Shown: positions 1-12,149 of the stretch, piece after piece | Layout: every line of letters starts with the position of its first letter | How positions within the stretch are numbered: position 1 is the stretch's first letter | Source of the DNA: Pholis gunnellus | Taxonomy: Eukaryota > Chordata > Actinopteri > Perciformes > Pholidae | NCBI GenBank assembly: GCA_910591455.2 | Contig: OU342809.1 | Location: forward strand, 24,991,056 to 25,055,055 | Length of the DNA stretch: 64,000 nt | Reading direction: 5' to 3' | Translations under genes and position numbers: made by a program | Notes under the pieces: generated by a model | The model's input: only the letters and a program-made list of their open reading frames with translations | Told to the model about the DNA's origin: nothing | Database searches by the model: none

Positions 1-300
1 CTCATTGTTAGCATCACATGTTTCAAAATATGGAAAACCAGATGTATAATGGTAATAAAACAGACTGTAATGGACGGCATCATGGTGGTGAAACATATAG
101 TCACTGAAATCAGGAGGAGGAGAACTATTGATAAGAGCCGTTCCCTCCCGTGGCATTTGTTGGACTTTTGAACCGAGCACACAGCACTTTTCTTGTATCT
201 GTCTTTGTGTTTGTATGTCTATATACTTGTGAATCATGTATGTATTTGTGGAACTGTAGATCTGATGTAAATTAAATAAAGTTTTCTAAAAAAAAAAGAA
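1..300 (+). other. possible 3' end of a polyadenylated transcript
   Basis: An AATAAA hexamer at 275-280 is followed about 8 bp later by a run of ten A. This is the layout of a cleavage site or of a retroposed poly(A) tail. One plus-strand frame stays open from the window edge to a stop near 174, but I recognise no protein family in it. It could be the last exon of a gene upstream of the window, or a retrocopy. Confidence 0.3.
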
Positions 301-751
301 GGAGAGAATTGTCTGAGACCAGTCATTAATTAAGAATGGAGAGACTTGCTTAGGTGAAGGTCTGTTTAGGAACAGTAAGTCTCATTTGGAGCAAACGTAC
401 CCACTCACATCTGAAATGAATTCACAGAACATAAACCTAAAATCCCTATATGATCCGAATTCTAACACTTTAAGGCACTGTCTATCAATGATGTTAACAG
501 AGAGGAATAGAGCCGAAACAAGTGGTTTAATAACCACAGATAAATTCCATGCACACTAATATCTACATTTAGAAGATGAGAAAAATATAATATTGTGGCT
601 TTTTTGATTGACATCACCTCACATCTGAATGAACTGAATGTAAAGCTGCAGGGCAAATCAGTGAAATAGATTTTTCTAAAATGAATTACTTCATTTTAAG
701 ATACACATTAAAAAGTTTTCTGTTATGTCAGTTATTCGTTAATCCAGCCAT
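301..751. other. non-coding, nothing recognised
   Basis: AT-rich single-copy-looking DNA with no frame, RNA gene or repeat that I can support. Confidence 0.4.
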
Positions 752-2829
752 TATTAGGGCCCGAGCCACCGACAACGTCGGGCCAGTGAAGGCCTTATTG
801 AAATTGTAGGCGTCCGCGTTTTTCTGCCCAGGAAGGGGCTTTTTGGGGATACTTGCCATGCATGAAAACTCCCAAAATTTTGCAGACTTGTCAGGTCTGG
901 CGAAAATAGAGGTGTGATATAGGTGTCATATTTGTGTGTAAAAAAATGGCTCTCTAGTGCCCCCTACAAGGCGGATTTGCGGCGCCTCTCGGCCAGTATG
1001 TCCGATTTACTTGAAATTCAACACACATGTCCAATCATGCTAGATCTACAAAATAGCCAATCACACCCCTAAGCTCCGCCTACTTAGATTTTCAGCCATC
1101 TTGAATTTAGTGAAAATCACATTTTTGCGAACTCCTCCTACACGCTGGCTCCGATTGCTACCAAATTTGCTGTGGATCATTATTGGATGTAGATCACTCA
1201 GATTTATCAAAAGCTCTTTGTGTTGAAAATATATGGACTAATGAACTTCTTAAGGGCGTGGCTTAATATCAATACACATAACTTCTCAACCATTTGTCGA
1301 AAATTCACGAAACTTTCAGCATATGTGCACATCGCATCCTGTAACATACCCTGAGATTTTTTTTGCATTCAACCAATAGGGGGCATTTTCATTTTTATGT
1401 CATTTTTTGATCGATTTTGGCCTATTTGTAGTCGCTATACTTTAACGAACTCCTCCTAGGGACTTTGTCAGATCCACTTCAAATTTTGTCAATACAATCT
1501 CAAGACCATTGTCATTAAAAATTATCAAAAGCTTTACTTTTCACAGAACGGCTTAGCCGTAGCGGGCGGCTACTTTACGTGATTCCCCATGCAAAAAACT
1601 AATGTAACTCAACTGGACTTGTTCCAAATGGACCCAAACTTCACATGCTTGATAACACTCATGGCCTGAGGATGTCTACAAGCTAATTTTCACTAGAACT
1701 CACAGCGCCACCTGCTGGCAAAAGATACTCTGCATTTTCTGACAAACACCATCTGATTTACATGACTTTTACACAATGTGGTTTACATTTGACATAGAGC
1801 AACATAATGCATGTTTGCAAGTGTTCTGTAGCGCCAGGCAGCGGATACAGGAAGCATTAGACTATTTGCAAAGCATCATTTCCAGCAGGACCAAAAACGT
1901 CTCACTCGCCGACGCTCTGTCCGACGGTCGTGGAAGTTCCTGGCCGGAACCCGCCGGCACCCCGACACGGCGGAGGAGGTGAGGGCCCGTTCATCGCGTG
2001 TGGTTGAATGCAAAAAATATATCAGGGTATGTTACAGGATGCACATGTGCTGAAAATGTGGTGATTTTAGGACAAACGGTTGAGAAGTTGTGTATTGATA
2101 TATAAGCTATGCCCAAAAGGTTTATTGGTCCATATCTTGTAAACGCGAAGAGATATCAAAAAGCTTTTGAAACATTTTGATGCTGTAGGTCCAATAATGA
2201 TCCACAGCAAATTTGGTAGCAATCGGACCCAGCGTGTAGGAGGAGTTCGCAAAAATGTGTTTTTCACTAAATTCAAGATGGCGGAAAATCTAAGTAGGCG
2301 GAGCTTAGGGGTCAGAGGCTTTTTTTTAGATCTAGCGGATTTGGACATGTGTGTTGAATTTCAAGTCAATCGGACATACTGGCCGAGGGGCGTCGCCGGT
2401 CCGACTTGTAGGTGGCGCTAGAGAGCCATTTTTTTACACACAAATATGCAACCTATGACAGATGGTTTTCTACACCAGACTTGACAAGTGTGCAAAATTG
2501 GTGAGTTTTCATGCATGGCAAGTACCCCAAAATGCTCCCAACCCACAAAAATAAATATCATAATAATAATAAAACCCATACAATTTCAATAGGGCCTTCG
2601 CTGGCCCGACGTTGTCAGTTGCTCGGGCCCTAATAATACCCCATCGAATTTCAATAGGGTCTTCGCTGGCCCGACGTTGTCGGTTGCTCGAGCCCTAATA
2701 ATACCCCGTACAATTTCAATAGGGCCTTCGCTGGCCCGACGTTGTCGGTTGCTCGGGCCCTAATAATACCCCGTACAATTTCAATAGGGCCTTCGCTGGC
2801 CCGACGTTGTTGGTTGCTCGGGCCCTAAT
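752..2829. mobile_element. foldback-type non-autonomous element with long inverted arms
   Basis: The left end begins TATTAGGGCCCGAG and the right end finishes with the reverse complement CTCGGGCCCTAATA. The similarity continues inward: roughly 1075-1190 reappears in inverted orientation at about 2160-2310, including a stretch about tight-packed gene-like words such as 'gctaccaaatttgctgtgg'. The centre (about 1400-1990) is unique and GC-rich around 1850-1985. No transposase is present. I could not find a clear target-site duplication. The end sequence matches a repeat type I know to be common in fish genomes; the superfamily is uncertain. Confidence 0.75.
2564..2829 (+). repeat. four tandem copies of the foldback element's terminal unit
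   Basis: The right terminal segment, which carries CTTCGCTGGCCCGACGTTGT and ends GGGCCCT, occurs four times in a row. The period is 65 bp for the last three copies. Copies differ by a few substitutions (for example TCAG/TCGG/TTGG before the last GGGCCC). The left end of the element has only one copy. Confidence 0.9.
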
Positions 2830-4384
2830 AAATGAGAGCAAAGGATAACCTGACTGTACAAACACACTAAACTTGAACACATTGGGGTGAAAATGTGTTG
2901 CAACTTCAGCACCTCTAAAGCTAATGGTGTTGTTCTCCTACGCACAATTGACTATTTTGATAGAGTTTAAAACTAAACATTTAAGTCTTGGTTGTAAGCA
3001 ATTCATATACATTCACATTTTAGTTGCACAAATCAGTTAAATTTGGCATACCATATTTGTAATTGTGAATTAAACTTAGGCTTCTGGAAAGGCATGCTAC
3101 TGTATTTTATTGTTACAAGAGAGAAGCTATAAACTTTCAAAAAAGGTATGTTTTAACAAATACATTGTTTAAATCTTGCAATAAATATTGATTTGCCTTT
3201 TCTGTTGAGAAGATAAGACTTCTGTGAGTTTTGTGGCGCTGCTAGCCTATCAATATAATTTAAGCATTAGTCACTTATCTATACAAAATAAATTGTATTT
3301 TGTGTGACCACACTTTAGATGAGGTCACACAAAATGCTTAACTAATGACTAGTAAATGCTTTCTAACTACCTGAATTAACCATAAATTGCTGTATTAATA
3401 AATGTTTATAGAACATCGGTTGAGAAAATATTTTGAATCAGTTATTGCTAGCCTTTCAATGTAATTTATAAATGCTTTGTAAGGCATAAATAATACTCAC
3501 TTTAGATGAGGTCACACAAAATACTTAACAACTAGTAACTACCTGAATTAGTCATGAATTGTAATATTAATACACGTTTATAAAACTTCTATTATCTTGC
3601 CCACTAACTATTATTGCATGTCTAAATCATTATTTGTATAAATGTACATCAAAATAATTTCTTAATTATTAACTTACACTTTATAAATTATCTCATGAAC
3701 CATTAACAACTACTAAATAATTGGTTTGAAATTGATAAATAAATTCATTTAGAAATGGAGAATACATCTTTTTTAAGACCCACTCTCCCCAGCAAACAGT
3801 GGAAGCATCAGGTACTCATGAAAATGTGCTTTTCTGAGGGGCGTTATTCAAGTGAATCATGTAACATGATTTTTTCAACATATTTTCCACTTTCATGTAC
3901 GTTTCATGGATAACGGGATATAACACACAGTATATGATTTTTTTTCAAGTAACTGCATCTAAATAGCATATTTTCCACTTTCATCAACTGTTCATGAACA
4001 ACTGTAGTTTCCATCACTGTACTGCCTGTACCATTTCTTCCTTAAAGCTCCCAAAACACCTTTCAGTAGGCGATACACTCAAATCTGGATAATGTGAAAG
4101 AACACACAGTATGATTTTTCGGCAGGAGATATACTCAAATATGGACAGTCAAGATATTCAAGAACTGACTATATCAAGAAATATATATCGGTATCACAAC
4201 ATCATTTTAAAAGGGGTGTCACGATTCTCCAAATCCATGATTCGATTTGACTTTAGATTTTTACGTTTTTCTTTCAAGACGTGATTTGCAAACATCAATA
4301 GATCATTGTTGGAATGCTGTTAAGCATTCCAACTATTGTTATCTATTGTTATTAACTATTGTTATCCTGTTTCTCTATCCTGTT
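2830..4384. repeat. AT-rich intergenic DNA with a diverged direct duplication
   Basis: No gene is seen. A block starting TTTAGATGAGGTCACACAAA occurs at about 3315 and again at about 3502 (period about 187 bp). Both copies run on through similar 'ctacctgaatta' text into an 'attaata' stretch. This is probably an old local duplication. Confidence 0.6.
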
Positions 4385-5115
4385 TCTCTTTTATCAAATC
4401 CTTCTACTTCCTCATACTTTCAGCTACAGACACCATTTCAACTTTCAAATGTTGAGTAAACCCTAATTGTATGTTATAATATTTTTGATATCTTTTATAC
4501 TTTTTGAACTGTCCCATTTTAACCTTTATGATTTTTTCAGTCCTTTTCTGCCTTTATAATGGGTGTGTATTGCGCAGCTTAGAGTGCGTGATGTCACCGC
4601 TAGAGTGAAGAGCAGCTTCAGATTCTTGTGAAAAAAATATTTGTGTTTTGCCTTTGCCTCCACAATTTTCACTCTTCATATATATTTTTCAGATTTTACA
4701 GTAGCTAATCCTGTTCTTCTTGAGAGGAAAAACAACTTTCTGCTCCATAGAGCCCAATGTTAAATCTTTATGCAAAAACATCTTCCACAGAACACGGTAC
4801 CCCATTTCTACATCGCCAGTTTAGCCAAATTTTTTACACTACAGACACAATTTTCACCGGATCTGTTGTTCAACTCATACTTCCTCTGATTTATTAATAT
4901 CGGAGCAATAGGAACTACGGTTATGGGGTTTTTGAGGATTTGTTTGAGAGGTGTTTGCCTGTCTGTTCTCCATGAACAGGCTGCAGGCACACAGGTGTTC
5001 GTGATTAAGGTAATCAGCAATGTTGATAAACACACAGACTCCCAGACTCACAGACACACTTTCAGCATTCCAACGCATTTTCAGCAGGAAATGCATTTTC
5101 TAGTTAATTTTGTGC
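4385..5115 (+). repeat. dispersed fish repeat, two blocks called X and Y
   Basis: Block X (about 4395-4455, containing CAGCTACAGACACCATTTCA) recurs at about 24385-24445. Block Y (about 4927-5060, containing AATCAGCAATGTTGATAAAC) recurs at about 23318-23420. The end of Y, with its TTTTCAGCAGGAAATGCAT motif, also has a relative near 49370-49400. No coding capacity is convincing. Confidence 0.65.
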
Positions 5116-5149
5116 CTTGACAACAGTCATTTAAATGTTCTAATTCTTA

Positions 5150-5300
5150 AGCTATATGATATTAAGTGTGATATGACTCATTAAGTGTTATGGCTTTTCT
5201 TTTGCCTTATGTTTTGATGCTTTTAGTGGTTTTATGTGAAGCACTTTGAATTACCTTGTTGAAATGTGCTATACACATAAACTTGCCTTGCCTTGAAACA
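5150..5300 (+). mobile_element. LINE/SINE 3' tail
   Basis: The segment has the 3' tail typical of fish non-LTR elements: 'aagcactttgaatt', then 'gtgctatacacataaa', ending in the short repeat (CTTGC)n. The rest of the element is missing (5' truncation). Confidence 0.6.
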
Positions 5301-5490
5301 GGTCAGGAGACAAATAATTAGTTCTATAATTGGTTTTGAAATAACTTCAGTATTCAGCGTTTCCGTTCAAAGTTACATATTAAATGAATGATTCAAAAAT
5401 ATTTGAAAAACAATGTTCACCTGTGCAGACTTAAAGGTTTCGATCCAGTTAATGTTAACGGGGATGTAGAATTATTCTGAAAGAGTCGGT

Positions 5491-5532
5491 CCGGAAGTCG
5501 CCCCATCGCTACTGCTCAAAACACACGGAAGT
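5491..5532 (+). promoter_or_regulatory. two ETS-type motifs upstream of the zinc-finger start codon
   Basis: CCGGAAGT at 5491-5498 and ACGGAAGT at 5525-5532 lie 55-95 bp upstream of the ATG at 5587. ETS/GABP sites like these are common in TATA-less vertebrate promoters, and no TATA box is evident here. Transcription start is inferred to lie nearby. Confidence 0.4.
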
Positions 5533-5586
5533 GGTTTAAGCTTCTAAGTTCTATCTGTACAGCGCTGTCCAGTCGACAGTTTAAAT

Positions 5587-8500
5587 ATGTCTAAAGTGGA
5601 AATGTTGAGAGTGGTGGTGACTGAGCGTCTCACCACGGCTGCCGAGGAGATATTTGGACTTTTTGAAAGAACCTTAGCGGAGTACGAAGAGGAACTTTGT
5701 CGTTCGAAGCGAGAGAACGAGTGTCAACGCAAACTACTGGACGCTGTTTTGAAGCCTGAAGTTCGGTTACACAGAGTAGGTTAGTAGCATATAAACGTCA
5801 TTTAGCTACACGTTATTTCACTCCTGCCACTCATTTTATGTTCAGAACGGGCCGAATGCCCTGTGGCGTAGCTGCTTTTATCTTTCTCAAGAGCCGCTCA
5901 AACAAACCCAGAGCTGGCTCTAATCGTGGCAATGGCAGCTAGTCGAGGCTATTCCTGTTGCAAGCTCAGCTGCTGTCCTTGAAGGTATGACTGTTGGTAG
6001 TTGTAATTGGTTTAGTAAAAAAATGCTGAATTGTAATAGTATGGCTACTCGTTTTTATTAAACTAAGCTAATATAGGCTTGTAAATATGGATAAGATGCA
6101 TTGTACTGTTTAGAATGATGACAACCCATATAACCTATTGACTTGGATATACAGGTGCATCTCAATGAATTATAATGTCCATATACAGTATGCACTCAAT
6201 ACTTGGTCGGGGCTTCTTTTGCATGAATTGCTGAATCAATGCGGCGTGGCACGGAGGTGATGAGACTTTGGCACTGCTGAGGTGTTATGGAAGCCCAGGT
6301 TGCTTTGATAGTGGCCTTCAGCTCGTTTGCATTGTTGGGGCTGGTGTCTCTCATCTTCCTCTTGACAATACCCCATAGATTCTCTCTGGGGTTTAGGTCA
6401 GGCGAGTTTGCTGGCCAATCAAGCACAGTGATACCGTGGTCATTAAACCAGGTATTGGTACTTTTGTCAGTGTGGGCAGGTGCCAAGTCCTGCTGGAAAA
6501 TGAAATCAGCATCTCCATAAAGCTTGTCAGCAGACGGAAGCATGAATCTGGTTTAATGCAAACGAACGTTTAAAATCAAACTCTGCCTCGGCTCTTACAG
6601 GTCTTACTAAGTCATACCTTCAAGGACCTTAATGTATTGTCACATATTGCCAAATTATGAAAAATAAAGGCTAAAGTGGCAGCTACCAAGGTAAGTGGAA
6701 ACTGCCGCGAGAAGTTGTGGCTGAGCTTGCAACAGGAAGTGCAGCTGACCTTGCAACAGAAAGTGCCTCTACTAGCTGCCGCTGCCACGTTTTGAGCTTG
6801 CCCTTTCTCAACAAACAACTTCACACACTGCACTTCCTTGTGACCTTTCCTTGTGGTATGGAAAACACTAGGGACAGACTTTACCGTTGTTAATCCCCAA
6901 CTAGTTTTCAAATGTATCATTGTGGTCTTTTAAACAGTGACCATAAGACAATACTGTCAAGATGGACTAAATATTTTCTAACACTGAGCCACCGGAAGAA
7001 AGAAAACAAGCAATGTTCTAGCCGATACTGAAGGCATGGACTTAATAATAGTCATGATGTTTGGCTTTACAGTGGCATAGTGGAGGAGGGAGTCTCCTTC
7101 TACGGGCTCTACTGGTTTGAATAAGAACAATTTCCTCAAAGAGACCAGGGCTCTCATTTATAACCGTTGCGGTCTGAAAGAGGCACCACTTGCCACGCAA
7201 ACGTGATCTATAAAATGCCACAGTCCTGACACCTGACTGACGCCTGACTGACGCTTGCCACAAACTTGCCACATGCTTGGCTGGCTTCGCATAGGTCAGA
7301 GTTTCCATACAGGTGGAGAGACAGCGAGTGGCGTCTTAGTGGCGTGAATAACATATGACAATGATACCGGCCAATATCACAGTATGAATGTGAATATACA
7401 TGGATACCTTTCAAATTATGGATATGATTGATTTTACACAAACATATTTCAAGACACTAATTTTCCTCCCACAGTATCGATACGCGTACTCTCATCGATA
7501 CTGCTTATCATTTTGGTTCCTTATCGATACTCTAATCGGTTCTTTTTGATTGATTTGTTTTTTCCGCAGAGATTTAACTCTGTAACTTCTAAAGTACCGA
7601 GAGCAGAACCGTTATCACCGGACCTTATCGATACTGCATGTTTTTACTACTGTCTTATTGGTTCCCGTTTACAAACCAGGTATCGGGGGGGGGGGGGGGG
7701 GCTCATCTCTAACTGTATTATTTTCTTCTTTTGTCACTGACCACTGTTATGTTCAGAATTTCTCAAACAAAGGAAAAGAAGCCCCCCCCCCCCCCCTCCT
7801 TGCACTTCTTCGTCTGTCTGAAACAGGGCCGAATCAGCTGTTTCAAGTTAAAATCAAAAGGTATTTAATATCTAGCAAATGCAGTTACAAACCGAATCAC
7901 ACTATTAAAAACAAAATATCCCATGGAATAGAGACCTAATGTGTTCTACCCGACAGACCGGCAAAGTCCAGTTAGCTGCCCACCAGAAAACAGGAGCTCT
8001 GACGATTTCCGGGGATTGACAATCCTTTTGTCCTTCAAGAGTCTCTGAAATGTCTCGTATTACACATTCTTCAACACATCGATCAGCTCAGTGATGGGCT
8101 GAAACCTGATCTGCTCCTCCTGGCCTATGACCTGTTTGTTTGGTCAGACACCCCACTTCGAAGCCAGCGTTCATCCTCCCCCGCTCCTGGCACTCATTAC
8201 CTTATATGGTCGTGACCTGAAATCCCCTCTCTCACAGACACTTGATACATTCAGCAAATCTTCTTCACAGTGTTAATACATTCAGTGACTATACTTTTGG
8301 TTTAAAATTTCTACAAGTAAATATATTGTGACATATAATATCCAGCACTAGGTGTGCTTTTAAACATACTAGGAATGCTTTTAAACATAGATTTCTCGCC
8401 TGTACTGCTCTCGTGATGTGGTGTGACGTAATCATAACGTTCAACTCTGTGTTCTAATCATCTAACATCATCTACAAAAATGTATCAATAATGCATATCG

Positions 8501-10718
8501 ATGCACTATTGTTAAAAAACATATCGTGAAAGTAAGCTATATCGATATTTTTGCACAACCTTAATGCAGTGAAGAACTTTACTGGCCTCCCTGATCACAC
8601 ACTTTGTGAAACAGCTTCCTCCTTTATGTCAGCTACAATAACAAGCTTTTGGATGAGAGCACATGTAGGAAACCCCTCCAATAACAAATGTTCTACGCAG
8701 TGACAAATTGGTAATGTGGAAACAGGCCAGCCCTTTTCACCTATTATTTCATTTTATTTTTTTAATAATATCTGTATATAGAATGTCTCTTCCCTCCCCG
8801 ACTGAAGCCGTCCAGAGTTCTGGCCTGATCATCTCCTGAACAACATAGATTAAGTTGACGTTTTAACTTCAATACCACTTGTGCTTTTTAATCCGACCCC
8901 ATCATTGCACAAAAACAGACCCCAAAAGCCAATGTAGTGAGAACACTGAATCCATCCAAAGTCTACCTAAAACTGAGTGTCTGTTCTCTCTGTCAGCCCA
9001 CCAACAGACACACACACATGCTGTAAGAAGTGTAAGTGGTATTTTAATTTGTTTAAAATGGTTTGTGTGTCACTGCCTGGATGTCACATTTCATAAGAGC
9101 CATATTTTTGCAATTCGACAATTATTGTGTACAAATCAATACATTTAAGAATACATCAAGAACCTGAATCTCAGGCCTAATAATAATATCTGATTCTCTT
9201 TCACTTGGTTTTGTATTTTGTTGTCAATAAGAAAGCAAGATAAAACAATGTAATTTCTCACATTATTTTACCAGCCTTTTCTCTCTGTCTCTCTTAAGGT
9301 TAGATAATGACTGGTCATCGTAAATTATAAATATACTGTAAATGCAAATTTCCAGTCTGAGATGACGTCTCCATACTGGATGTCAGGCTGGTGGTACTGT
9401 GATGCCCAGTAGTGTCCCCTCTTCTCACACACACTTCGCTTCTGTCATGCTGTACTTGGTGTGTTTAAACTGTGTTGAACGTATAATCAAATTTCCTAAC
9501 TTGTCTGCATTCATTTGTTTTGTTATTTCAGTGTTATCTGCAGATGCTCAGCAGGACCCAGAGCCCCCACATATTAAAGAGGAACAGGAGCAATGCTGGA
9601 GCAGTCAGGAGGAAGAGCAGCTTCAAGGACCATTTCCTGTGAAGAGTGAAGATGACGAAGCTCAGTCCTCACAGCTTCATCAAATGCAAGAAGAGAACAG
9701 CGGGGCAGAGCCTCCAGCTAGCAGCTCAGCTCAATATAGGGATATGGAGAGTGCTAGAGAGGACCGTGGAGGATCAGAGCCAACCAGGAGCTTAGATCCA
9801 GATAGTTATTCACAACCAGCTAATGATGAGACTCTAGAGTCTTCTGAACAAGTGGACACTGTGAAATCAAAGCAGACCCAGACGGGTGTTTCTGTCAGTC
9901 AACCAGCTAGGGACGACGGGATTTCAGACTCTTGTGAGCCTGAGACTGAAGACCGTGATGGGGACTGGGAGGAGATAAAGAAACAGTCAGATTTAAAAAC
10001 ACTGACAAACAATGGCGTTGCTGAAGGTGATAAAGACCATAACACCAGCAAGAAGTCTCTGAGCTGCTCAGAGTGTGGTAAAACATTTAAACCCAACGGA
10101 AAAAGCATTCCGGGAATGGAACCATCAGCTTGCTCACTTTGTGTTCAAAGATCCACACAAAGTTCACGTTTAATCACAAATAAGAGAACTCATTCAGGGG
10201 AAAACATCTTCAGATGTTCAGTTTGTAAGAGACAATTTAGCTACAAAGGAGATGCTGTGAGACACATACGAATTCACACCGGAGAGAAACCCTTTAGCTG
10301 CTCAGTGTGCAGTAAACGATTCACGCAGAGCACAGGCTTGGGCTCCCACATGAGAACCCACACAGGAGAGAAACCATTCAGCTGCTCGCTCTGTCCTAAA
10401 CGGTTTATCCGGAGTGGAGTTCTGGACCGACACATGAGAGTTCACACAGGAGAAAAGCCTTACAGCTGCTCAGAGTGTAACGCAAGTTTTAGTCTAAGTC
10501 AGTCACTGTTAAAACACATGAGGATCCATACAGGAGAGAAACCATTCAGCTGCTCATTTTGCAATAAAAATTTCACTCAGAAAGGACATCTGACACAACA
10601 CATGACGCTCCACACAGGGGAGAAGTCATTCAGTTGCCGTGTCTGTGGTGGAAAATTCACTAGACATTCTCGTGTGAAAAATCACAAGTGTGTTTCTGAG
10701 AGCAGCAGCAGTAAATGA
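5587..10718 (+). CDS. C2H2 zinc-finger protein, two coding exons (5587-5779, 9544-10718)
   Basis: Likely a nuclear DNA-binding transcription factor. Exon 1 encodes the N-terminal helix found in many fish zinc-finger genes (MSKVEMLR..., then EEIFGLFERT, EYEEELCRSK and the KPEVRLHR end). The donor GTTAGT at 5780 and the acceptor CAG at 9541-9543 join in frame to make R-V-D-A-Q-Q-D-P-E-P-P-H-I-K-E-E, exactly the usual exon junction of this family. Total is 456 codons including TGA. After an acidic, Ser/Gln-rich linker come two degenerate fingers (about residues 235-280), then five good fingers with TGEKPF-type linkers from about residue 287. The last finger is irregular, with HKC instead of H-x3-5-H. 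The intron is 3.76 kb. The start at 5587 is chosen over a Met at 9399 because that one lies in the intron. Confidence 0.9.
5850..6830. repeat. imperfect inverted repeat flanking a Tc1 insertion
   Basis: About 5885-5990 and about 6608-6810 are inverted relatives. The left copy reads '...gctattcctgttgcaagctcagctg...ccttgaaggtatgac' and the right copy carries 'gtcataccttcaagga' and 'gagcttgcaacagga'. The right arm has a small internal duplication of the 'ttgcaaca' segment. This looks like an older foldback element split by the Tc1 remnant at 6152-6545. Confidence 0.55.
6152..6545 (-). mobile_element. Tc1/mariner transposon remnant, transposase C-terminal third
   Basis: On the minus strand 115 codons (6543 to 6196) encode the C-terminal end of a Tc1-type transposase. 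It has the second catalytic Asp in 'FQQDLAPAHT' and the Glu of the DD34E triad in 'NPRENLWG'. Beyond the stop, CAGGTGCATCTCAATGAAT at 6152 is the terminal repeat of a fish Tc1 family and follows a TA dinucleotide. The N-terminal two thirds and the other end are lost, so it is dead. It lies in the zinc-finger gene's intron. Confidence 0.85.
7440..7800. repeat. ATCGATAC-rich segment with G17 and C15 homopolymers
   Basis: Several copies of (T)ATCGATAC lie at 7475-7640. They are followed by a run of 17 G at 7685-7701 and a run of 15 C at 7782-7796. The 'atcgat' theme returns near 8495-8555. It probably derives from transposons. It is intronic in the zinc-finger gene and no coding frame is credible. 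Confidence 0.5.
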
Positions 10719-11441
10719 AACTCTTAATGAGAATTTTTGCACTTTGAATGTCTTACTATCTGCCCAATATGGATTAAGTCGTTATGGTAGGAACAGCATG
10801 AATGCATTTGAAATATGTACGCAATTGGGCTAATTCTTTTGTAAAAGATCTAATTTGAATTAGAACTAACGCATCATTTTTTTATTACGTTGCTGCAAAC
10901 TAATGATCGACGAATTATTAACTGCAATATTCAACATATTTAAGATAATAGGAATCTTTATTATTTTATCCAATTGCAGATATAATAGATTAATTAAGAA
11001 ATATGCCACTTCGCCTCTGATGCAGCTGCTCCAGTATGTGAGCGGTAGCCGATAATTCATGTTATTGGACGATATATTGTCCCAGAAATAATTGCAATAA
11101 ACATTATTGTAATTTTTACTGATAAATTCCTAATATATTAGTATAACAATGCAAGTACACCTTTAAAAAGAGCAATTAACTTTTTATCACGAAAGCACTT
11201 CAGCAAGACACAAGGGATGGTGGTAAAGTAATGTATTTATTGTTCACTGAATAAAGAAGTAATTACCTTTGTGAAATGTGTCAGTCAGTATATCAGTAAT
11301 GTGAACATTGATGCATGTGTGGGGTGTTGTCAGCGAAACCAAAGAAGACCAAACCAAAATATAATCGGTAGCCACTGGCAGAGATCACTCCAAGTATGCC
11401 AGAGAAAGACCAGGGCAGAGCAACACTGGAGAAGGGCTTTT
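10719..11441 (+). other. 3' flank of the zinc-finger gene
   Basis: AT-rich, without coding frames. Candidate polyadenylation hexamers AATAAA lie at 11096-11101 and 11250-11255, about 380 and 530 bp after the stop codon. Which one is used cannot be told from sequence. Confidence 0.45.
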
Positions 11442-12149
11442 ATGCAGGCAGGCAGGCAGACAGACTGTCATTTGTACTGAGTGAGTGAGTGAGACAGGCA
11501 ACAGACAGTCATTTGTACTGAGTAAGTGAAATATAACTGTCACATATGTGATGAGTGAGTGCGTGAGACAGGCAGACAGACAGTTATTTGTACTGAGTGA
11601 GTGCTTGAGACAGGCAGACAGTTATATGTACTGAGTGAGTAAGTCAAATACAACTGTCACATATGTGATGAGTGAGACAGGCAGACAGACAGTCATTTGG
11701 AGTGAGTGACTGAAATACAACTGTCACATATGTGATGAGTGAGACAGGCAGACAGACTGTCATTTGTACTGAGTGAGTGCGTGAGGCAGACAGTTAGGTG
11801 GAGTGAGTGAGTGAGACAGGCAGACGTACGGTCATTTGTACTGAGAGAGTGAGACAGGCAGACAGTTATATGTACTGAGTGAGTGAGTGAAATATAACTG
11901 TCACATATGTGATGAGTGAGACAGGCAGACAGTTAGAGGAGTGAGGTAGTGAGTGAGACACGCAGACAGTTAGATGGAGTAAGTGAGTGAGACAGGCAGA
12001 CAGACAATTTTATATACTGAGTGAGTGAGACAGAGAGATAGACACAGACAGGCAGACAGTTAGGTGGAGTGAGTGAGTGAGACAGGCAGACAGACGGACA
12101 TTTGTACTGAGTGAGTGAGACAGGCAGACAGTTATGTACTGAGTGAGTG

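Noticed and set aside
2067..2421. Open frames on both strands within the foldback element
   Set aside because: They translate the inverted arm. The same text appears inverted on the left arm and no protein family is recognised.
5776..5781. Alternative donor GTAGGT at the end of zinc-finger exon 1
   Set aside because: It does not give the family junction; GTTAGT at 5780 does.
9399..9543. Upstream Met at 9399 as the start of the zinc-finger ORF
   Set aside because: The acceptor at 9541-9543 and the in-frame join to exon 1 at 5779 give the family's usual junction; the preceding codons are intron.
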